From: Opitutales bacterium
GTDB taxonomy: Bacteria > Verrucomicrobiota > Verrucomicrobiia > Opitutales > UBA2987
NCBI GenBank assembly: GCA_021772515.1
Contig: JAJFLU010000046.1
Coordinates: 1 to 57,903, forward strand
Length of the DNA stretch: 57,903 bases
Reading direction: 5' to 3'
Positions within the stretch are counted from its first letter, which is position 1. Each line of letters begins with the position of its first letter. The notes below the pieces were generated by a model, which was not told the DNA's origin, searched no databases, and saw only the letters and a program-made list of their open reading frames with translations. Positions 52,741 through 57,903 of the stretch are shown one piece after another. A program made the translations under genes and the position numbers.

Positions 52741-53445
52741 GTGAATATCTTACGGCTTTTAATGGCGAATATAGTTAGGTGGGATGATATGAATATTGTC
52801 AGACTTACCGAAGGTTATATGCCCGACTTACAAACCATGAAGGCAGCCCTTCCTAGAAATCCTCTCGCTATACGGGCTGAAAATATAGATTTTGAAACTG
52901 ATGAAGAATCACTTGCGTGGATACTTACGCGCAAAGCACGCACCACGGCCTATTATATCGCCGATGAATTCCAGGGTGCCGGTGCAATTAGCCGGCTGGC
53001 CCTTGAAACTTGGGTTCTTGGCCCTCCCTCCTCCGCCGAAGGTCGTTTCGAAGATTGGTTTAAAGACGAGCCATCAGACACAAGGTATAGGATAATTATT
53101 CATCGAACACCGAGATGTTATTGGCTACGAGATGAAGATATCTCACCCGAATATCATCCCATAAACGCCAGCAGTAATGAGGTGCCGGAAATGTTCTGGC
53201 GTCTGTATAGCAACCAAAGGCGGCAACTCCAGATAGAGCACAGAAAGGTTCCTCTTGCTCTTAGAAAAGCAATAATTCCAGCCGTTGATGAAATCCTAAA
53301 GACTTATCGTGAGGGCGAAGACGATATTCTGTCAAACCCCAAAGATATCAGTCACGTCGAAGCATATAGAAAAGGAACTGCAAAGGTAGAATCCTTGCTA
53401 AAACAGTGGGGTCATCCATTCCGGTATTCAAACGGGCTTGACTAA
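52741..53445 (+). CDS. Hypothetical protein, 234 residues
   Basis: The reading frame opens at GTG, but ATG codons at 52762 or 52789 are equally plausible starts. Sequence is mixed alpha/beta, with an acidic centre (FEDWFKDEPSDTRYRII) and a charged C-terminal helix. It lacks a signal peptide. I see no known motif. Its 3' end overlaps the opposite-strand gene by 18 bases, indicating compact packing of island genes. Confidence 0.45.
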   Translation: MNILRLLMANIVRWDDMNIVRLTEGYMPDLQTMKAALPRNPLAIRAENIDFETDEESLAWILTRKARTTAYYIADEFQGAGAISRLALETWVLGPPSSAEGRFEDWFKDEPSDTRYRIIIHRTPRCYWLRDEDISPEYHPINASSNEVPEMFWRLYSNQRRQLQIEHRKVPLALRKAIIPAVDEILKTYREGEDDILSNPKDISHVEAYRKGTAKVESLLKQWGHPFRYSNGLD

Positions 53446-54342
53446 ACTAACTAGCAGGCTCGAATCATAATCGCGTTTTTCTCTTATCCAGCAGAATGAC
53501 CAGCCATCTTGCTTTATCTCATATTTTTTATCCGAACCAATCACCAGTATCGCATTCCGCAGTGGCCGACCTAACAGTTGACCAAGCTGATTAGGATACT
53601 GATAAATAGCCTTAACACTCATAGCTTCCACCTTTTTTCCAGTGGGAAGCTTTTTGATATCTCGATGAGTAATAACTCCCCTTGATACATTCGAAAGAAC
53701 TAACCAAAGCATCTTCATCTGCATCTTCCTAATCGTGAAGATACTTTTAGAGTCATAATATTCGCCTTTTTTGATTCGGACTTCACGTCTAAAATATTCA
53801 TCTACAACAATATCATATTTATTCCTAGATGGAACACTTTTAGCGTATCCTATCTTGTAACTATTAACATCTACATTTTTCCCACGAATCATACTTTCAA
53901 CAATTACACTTTCTAGGACAGTTTCAACGTCTCTATCAACCTCTGGTTCGTTTACATTCTGTAACTGAGTATTAAGCAATTCAATCAACCTTTGTGTCCT
54001 AGAAGTTCTTTCCCCATATTTTTTACAGTTTGATTCAAGGCTAACAGTAAGCGCCTCAGCAAATATTGGAGACTCTATCGCAAATGTTGCGACAAGTATT
54101 GCCATCCCCCTGACCCTTTCCTTATAAGATTCTGTTGTTCCGGCAATTTGAAGACCTTTCAAAATACCTTCACTTGAACCAGGAACTAAATATTTTCTTT
54201 TTTTCGAAAGATAACTTTTTTGATCCAGCAATGCACTCCAAGCAATATCGAACCATATACCTCCATCAGAATACGATGCGAGGAATAATTCTTTTGCAAT
54301 TATCCTTGCTTGCTTGGGATTTATCCTACTAGGCGTCGCCAT
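53428..54342 (-). CDS. Hypothetical protein with winged-helix-like C-terminus
   Basis: This 304-residue protein is mostly helical and basic. The last hundred residues (LVLSNVSRGVITHRDIKKL, then SVKAIYQYPNQLGQLLGR, then KYEIKQDGWSFCWI) resemble an OmpR-type winged helix, in which a V-I/V-x-H-R-D/E-I/L element precedes a recognition helix and a G-W/Y wing. It could therefore bind DNA. The N-terminal 200 residues match nothing I know. It is convergent with the 52,741 gene. Confidence 0.45.
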   Translation of the reverse strand: MATPSRINPKQARIIAKELFLASYSDGGIWFDIAWSALLDQKSYLSKKRKYLVPGSSEGILKGLQIAGTTESYKERVRGMAILVATFAIESPIFAEALTVSLESNCKKYGERTSRTQRLIELLNTQLQNVNEPEVDRDVETVLESVIVESMIRGKNVDVNSYKIGYAKSVPSRNKYDIVVDEYFRREVRIKKGEYYDSKSIFTIRKMQMKMLWLVLSNVSRGVITHRDIKKLPTGKKVEAMSVKAIYQYPNQLGQLLGRPLRNAILVIGSDKKYEIKQDGWSFCWIREKRDYDSSLLVSLVKPV

Positions 54343-54369
54343 AATAATTATAATTATACATCAGCAGTG

Positions 54370-56475
54370 CTAATATTCACGAATTTTAATTATTCGTTCG
54401 CTAAATGGTCGATGCATATAATTAGCCAGCCAGCCATTATAATACATAAAGAAAAATAGCCTTACCCTGAGCCATATTTTCCCCAAAAAGCTCAGTTTTA
54501 AGCGCCGAGAAAAATCACCTCGTAATCTCGTGGGCAACCAATCCACACCGCCACTTGTGATGGCAGCTAAATTATAATGATTTATATCTTCCCCCACCGC
54601 CTTAATTGCCTCTTGCTCAAACATAACTAGCGACGAATTTAAGAGCTCACGCCCATCACTATATTTTCTCGTTCTTTCAAGATAATCTACCGCAAACTTG
54701 TCTGCTTCGTCTTCTATCGTAAATGGATTAAATAAAAGCCACGTTACATATCCCTCACCAAGAAATGTCCACGCCGATAAAAAATCCAATATCCCAAAAT
54801 ACATGGTATGTTTCGCATTCAAATGCCCATATTCATGTGCAATTAGCGCCTCCAATTCAGCCACATCCAATTTTTTGAGTGCTCCCCGCGACAAAAGTAT
54901 TAATTCTCTAAAGAGCGGCAACCTGGGTGTGATAACCTCAGCACTAAGTGCATCAGAAGCTACGATTCCGACAATTGGGCTTTTTATTCTTATTTCATGT
55001 TCAAGGCGCGACATTATCATTTCTATAGGTCGAAATTCTGATAACTGACGTGATTTCCAGGCAATCCTCCTCAATCTAAAGTAACGATACATAATTAATA
55101 GATTCTTATACGCTAATCCGCAAAATAGTAACATCGGGGGAACACAATAAATAACAAGAAATAATGCCCACATCACCTTGCCATATTCAAGCGCTTCGGC
55201 TCCCGCCCACTTCGTGCCTAATCCACCACCCTCAAGATTTCCTTGAATGGCGTCAGGATGCCAATGCTTCGCCAAGCCTACAAATGTGCTACGAAATTCT
55301 TCCAAAACATTACTTCTAAGAACAATATTCTCACCAAACAACTGATACTCAAAAAGTGACAATACTAGAAATATAATAACTAAATTAAAACATGAACAAA
55401 AAAGCCACACTAGACCTATAAATACATATGAATACAGCCTTGTTCCCAAGGATGGTATCTGTTCAATATGTATTTGATTACGCCATTTATCCAAAAATAC
55501 GATAACATTATCTATAATTGAATATATCGCTACTAATCCAGGGATTTGTATAAGCAGAAATACAAGAATTAAAACTATTTGAATATCATATGCAAAAGTT
55601 ATCATATACGCTGGCACCAGTTTAGTCCTGCTATATTGCATGTCTAATGCATGTTCCGCCAAGTCAAGATAATCGATAATCGCAATTGGAAGAATGATAT
55701 ATGCAGATAGTATGAGTATAATAATAAGTGCAAGTGGGACATTTATTATTCCAATATGAAATTTTCTTATTTTATAAAGCGATACTAGCAGCAGAACTAC
55801 AAGCAGCCCCGAAACAAGTATTATCGAATTAAATGGAAAATATAACAAAGCAATTCCACCGCATATAATAATAGGCATTATACCATTTACTATGGCTTCT
55901 TTTAAACAAAATATATCTTCAGATCGTTGCTTCGTGAAAGATTTAAGACTGTGTTCTACTGAAAAGTATTCGTATATTTGATCTAGGAATGCCTCAGCCT
56001 TTGAGACATAATTTAATTCGGAAAATAACATTCGTAGCACCACATAAAAAAGTATCGCAACAGCAACTGCTGTGAGTATGTGGACAGAATAATTGGCGTT
56101 AAGATTGTCAATAGTCACAGGTTTTTGAGATTGATTGAGCAATATTATACCAAAAACGGTGAGAAAGATCGAGATATAAAACGTCAGTAAAAAAGCGATA
56201 TGTAAGATAGAGCGACGGAGTTCAATTACGACAACAGATTTTTCCGACTTCTCTTGTTTTACTTTGAGTTTGATTAGGTGAGGCAACCAAGTTTCAGGGT
56301 CGAAACGGTGGAGTTCTCGAATTCGCCTTGCTAAGACTAAATGTGTAGAACTCGCTGTTCTGCCCACCGGAAACGAAACACGATAGCCATTATTGATGAG
56401 GTAGTCGACCATCCGAGTCGATACAACATCACTAGACCCAAAAACTTCTCTCACGTCCTCGCTTAACGAATTCAT
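54370..56475 (-). CDS. Polytopic membrane M48-type zinc metalloprotease
   Basis: This 701-residue protein has an N-terminal soluble region (about 1-85), then about eight membrane helices to about residue 465. A protease domain follows with ALIAHEYGHLNAKHTM near residue 545, the HExxH zinc motif of M48 (HtpX/Ste24-like) proteases, and a downstream EDEADKFAVDYLE with the third-ligand glutamate. M48 enzymes such as HtpX have about 290 residues, so this is much longer. Its codons are AT-rich. It may act in membrane-protein quality control or as a defence effector. Confidence 0.75.
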   Translation of the reverse strand: MNSLSEDVREVFGSSDVVSTRMVDYLINNGYRVSFPVGRTASSTHLVLARRIRELHRFDPETWLPHLIKLKVKQEKSEKSVVVIELRRSILHIAFLLTFYISIFLTVFGIILLNQSQKPVTIDNLNANYSVHILTAVAVAILFYVVLRMLFSELNYVSKAEAFLDQIYEYFSVEHSLKSFTKQRSEDIFCLKEAIVNGIMPIIICGGIALLYFPFNSIILVSGLLVVLLLVSLYKIRKFHIGIINVPLALIIILILSAYIILPIAIIDYLDLAEHALDMQYSRTKLVPAYMITFAYDIQIVLILVFLLIQIPGLVAIYSIIDNVIVFLDKWRNQIHIEQIPSLGTRLYSYVFIGLVWLFCSCFNLVIIFLVLSLFEYQLFGENIVLRSNVLEEFRSTFVGLAKHWHPDAIQGNLEGGGLGTKWAGAEALEYGKVMWALFLVIYCVPPMLLFCGLAYKNLLIMYRYFRLRRIAWKSRQLSEFRPIEMIMSRLEHEIRIKSPIVGIVASDALSAEVITPRLPLFRELILLSRGALKKLDVAELEALIAHEYGHLNAKHTMYFGILDFLSAWTFLGEGYVTWLLFNPFTIEDEADKFAVDYLERTRKYSDGRELLNSSLVMFEQEAIKAVGEDINHYNLAAITSGGVDWLPTRLRGDFSRRLKLSFLGKIWLRVRLFFFMYYNGWLANYMHRPFSERIIKIREY

Positions 56476-56560
56476 ATAAATGTAAATATGTTTTTATGCA
56501 AGCATGTCTAGCGTAAATTATCAGAATTGATGTTTTTTATCCTTTATTTAGCCCATTTCC

Positions 56561-57340
56561 TCAAAATATATCAAACTCGGTTTGCCCTGGTTGAGGGTTT
56601 GGCTTCGATTCATAATTTAAATCAGGAGTTGATTTATCGTCTTCGGGAATTGTCTGGAAAACATAGCCACCCTTCCTCGTAGAAATAATCAAGCGCCTTT
56701 CGTTGAGGAAAGAATTACCATGTATAAGGTCGGCATTTAAGTCAAAGAGCCATGCGTTAATCGCGGACATTCTGACACATCTATCGTCAATGTCCTGGCC
56801 GACATAAAAAGCATCTGGATGATATTTTACCATATTTATTAAAAGCCTTCCAGAACCACAACAGGGATCGTTGATAGTAGTTCTCTCTATTGTCTGACCA
56901 CTATCAACTTTTGCCATCAATTCAGAAACATTACTAGGAGTCATAAACTGTCCGTGTTCTCCGTAGGAAATACCTGATTCATAAATTTCCCCTAGTATGT
57001 CTCTTTCCTTTTCCTTTGTTTCTATCGACAACAAACCCCAGGCTTCGGTAAAATAATCAATTGGTCGTTCACCCCTTCTCCTTGTCTGATTTTCCCTATA
57101 TCGTTGAACAATTTGCAAGTATTGATCTTCATATTTTCCCTCAAGTCTATTTTCGCGTAATCTTTGAATAAGATCGGATCGATTCATATTTTCTGTTAAT
57201 GAACAGAGAGAATTCAAAATTAAATCCAGCCAATCAGGAAAAATTGTGTTTGCGGAGTAGCCGAAGCTCCTTATTTTCATTAATTCATTCCATACTTCCT
57301 TTCCATCATTTCCAAGATAGTCACGATTTCTCCGAGCCAA
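56561..57340 (-). CDS. HsdM-like N6-methylase without a visible NPPY motif
   Basis: This 259-residue protein begins with TTG at 57340, supported by GAGGTGA eight bases upstream. A helical N-terminus leads to SYGEHGQFMTPSNVSELM and the SAM-binding motif I NDPCCGSGRLLINM, then YVGQDID. The catalytic NPPF/Y that should follow about 50 residues later is absent; the sequence instead reads GNSFLNERRLIISTRKGG. It may be a truncated, inactive or atypical methylase. The GGTGA ribosome site and neighbouring genes give an archaeal impression. It is read behind the winged-helix gene. Confidence 0.65.
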   Translation of the reverse strand: MARRNRDYLGNDGKEVWNELMKIRSFGYSANTIFPDWLDLILNSLCSLTENMNRSDLIQRLRENRLEGKYEDQYLQIVQRYRENQTRRRGERPIDYFTEAWGLLSIETKEKERDILGEIYESGISYGEHGQFMTPSNVSELMAKVDSGQTIERTTINDPCCGSGRLLINMVKYHPDAFYVGQDIDDRCVRMSAINAWLFDLNADLIHGNSFLNERRLIISTRKGGYVFQTIPEDDKSTPDLNYESKPNPQPGQTEFDIF

Positions 57341-57393
57341 ATTTTAAATCACCTCGTTATTTTTCAAGAATGGACATTTCTTTGCTTTCATCT

Positions 57394-57651
57394 TCAAGTT
57401 ATCCAACCTTTCACTTCAGGCATTTGCTCTTCGATAAATTCAACAATTTTCGTTTTGAACCTTGGATTTAACGAGATTCCAGTGTAATTTGCTTTCTTCT
57501 TTACAAGAAGCCATCCAATGTTTTCTAATTCTTTTACCATCTTATTTAGGTCTAGGAATCTCTTAAAATGTTCAAGTCTATCATACTTTGCTCCCCAATT
57601 CTTTTTTGAACGAGCAAGTTTAAACATAAGTTCAGCCTTCTCTTTTTTCAT
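57394..57651 (-). CDS. Small winged-helix protein of archaeal type
   Basis: This 85-residue protein is basic. It is made of one winged helix (about 10-70: FKRFLDLNKMVKELENIGW, then LVKKKANYTGISLNPRF). Similar short proteins lie divergent from a larger winged-helix regulator in many archaeal genomes, from memory of the family and not from a search. A T-T-T-A-A-A-T-A box lies 20-30 bases upstream on this strand. It is probably a regulator of the adjacent genes. Confidence 0.5.
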   Translation of the reverse strand: MKKEKAELMFKLARSKKNWGAKYDRLEHFKRFLDLNKMVKELENIGWLLVKKKANYTGISLNPRFKTKIVEFIEEQMPEVKGWIT

Positions 57652-57758
57652 TAAGAGATAAGAAAAACGTCTTATTTAAATGTTTCAGTATTTGATAGTT
57701 GAAACTCCTTAATCAGAAAGTTTTATAAAGAACCTTTCTATACAAATATTATAAGAAA

Positions 57759-57903
57759 ATGAAAAGCGAAGAAAATAAATCAGTGTTTCTGGAATACTTT
57801 GGAGATACTCCAAAATTGAGATTTTTGGATTTCTTAGTTGGAAATCACTTTTGGGACTTTAGTATGACTGACATGGCAAGAGAAGCAAAGATCAGCTACA
57901 ATT
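57759..57903 (+). CDS. Winged-helix regulator of archaeal type (N-terminus only)
   Basis: The gene runs off the right edge after 48 codons. The visible part, LEYFGDTPKLRFLDFLVGN, then SMTDMAREAKISYN, is the start of a winged-helix DNA-binding domain. L-x-x-F-G-D/N-x-P-K-x-x-x-L-x-F is the typical opening of a large archaeal regulator family. A TTTATAAAG box lies 30 bases before the ATG, matching an archaeal TATA position, although AT-rich DNA makes that weak support. It is divergent from the 85-residue gene. Confidence 0.55.
   Translation, partial: MKSEENKSVFLEYFGDTPKLRFLDFLVGNHFWDFSMTDMAREAKISYN

Larger units (their letters stand above)
36697..57903. mobile_element. Integrated genomic island (left end within tRNA-Leu; right end outside window)
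   Basis: The island starts at the broken tRNA-Leu, carries a tyrosine integrase as its first gene and has visibly lower GC than the left 36 kb. Nearly all its proteins are accessory or unknown: a possible anticodon-nuclease-type ATPase, DNA methyltransferases, a HerA-like ATPase, an Hsp70 module, proteases and archaeal-type regulators. No conjugation relaxase or plasmid replication gene is seen. Since no right attachment site appears, the full length and excisability are unknown. Confidence 0.75.

Noticed and set aside
1..57903. CRISPR array
   Set aside because: No regularly spaced direct repeats of 20-40 bases were seen anywhere; the only short tandem repeat is the hexamer in nadD.
36697..57903. 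A complete conjugative element
   Set aside because: A HerA/VirB4-like ATPase is present, but there is no relaxase, no coupling protein set and no pilus genes in the window.

Overview
The left 36.7 kb (positions 1 to about 36,696) reads as the chromosome of an aerobic, amino-acid-degrading Gram-negative bacterium. It carries bacterial RsfS and NadD, a FeoAB iron(II) uptake operon, branched-chain amino-acid catabolism, a hybrid sensor kinase with its regulator, and a tRNA-Ser. The gene mix and the integrase style recall the PVC group, perhaps Verrucomicrobiota. That placement is inference from pattern, not from a search.

Left edge to about 6.4 kb: the end of an ISL3-like transposase, a decayed toxin-antitoxin pair, a DEP-domain/flavoprotein-disulfide-reductase fusion, a stand-alone Hpt protein and XdhC. 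Next to XdhC lies a deletion scar that joins the start of a [2Fe-2S] hydroxylase subunit to the end of its molybdenum subunit. A nested inverted-repeat element and a thioredoxin-like protein whose signal peptide is out of frame at a (CT)4 tract follow. From 6.5 to 14.2 kb: an isochorismatase-fold hydrolase, MgtE, a YhaM-like HD exonuclease, small membrane proteins, an FmdB zinc ribbon, and feoA-feoB-Cys-rich peptide behind a Fur-box-like palindrome.

14.2 to 28.9 kb is one catabolic region. A leftward operon (SDR dehydrogenase, acyl-CoA dehydrogenase, enoyl-CoA hydratase, 3-hydroxyisobutyryl-CoA hydrolase, 3-hydroxyisobutyrate dehydrogenase) fits valine/isoleucine breakdown. A divergent rightward operon (acyl-CoA dehydrogenase, acyl-CoA carboxylase beta, AtuA-like pair, enoyl-CoA hydratase) fits the leucine/isovalerate or acyclic-terpene route. 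The branched-chain 2-oxoacid dehydrogenase genes E1a-E1b-E2 then feed both. A nitroreductase, tRNA-Ser, the kinase/regulator pair, a cyclic-nucleotide-binding protein, RsfS, NadD and an ExoD-like protein complete the chromosome.

At 36,696 a tRNA-Leu(UAA) gene breaks in its anticodon stem, and an AT-richer genomic island begins with a tyrosine integrase and runs off the right edge. Cargo: a RloC/PrrC-type AAA ATPase with a CPFC zinc-hook motif; a membrane TPR protein; a ten-gene leftward cluster from a DNA methyltransferase with a near-consensus promoter, through membrane and zinc-finger proteins, a HerA-like ATPase fused to a possible nuclease domain, a GrpE-like protein, a lidless Hsp70, a von Willebrand A protein and a DUF4389 membrane protein to two small proteins; an HExxH-motif protein with a partner; unknown genes; a polytopic M48 protease; and, at the edge, archaeal-looking winged-helix genes with an N6-methylase-like protein. 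The Hsp70-GrpE-VWA-DUF4389-HerA cluster is the best candidate for an undescribed system, possibly in defence or mobile-element maintenance. Its function is unknown and its novelty could not be checked here.
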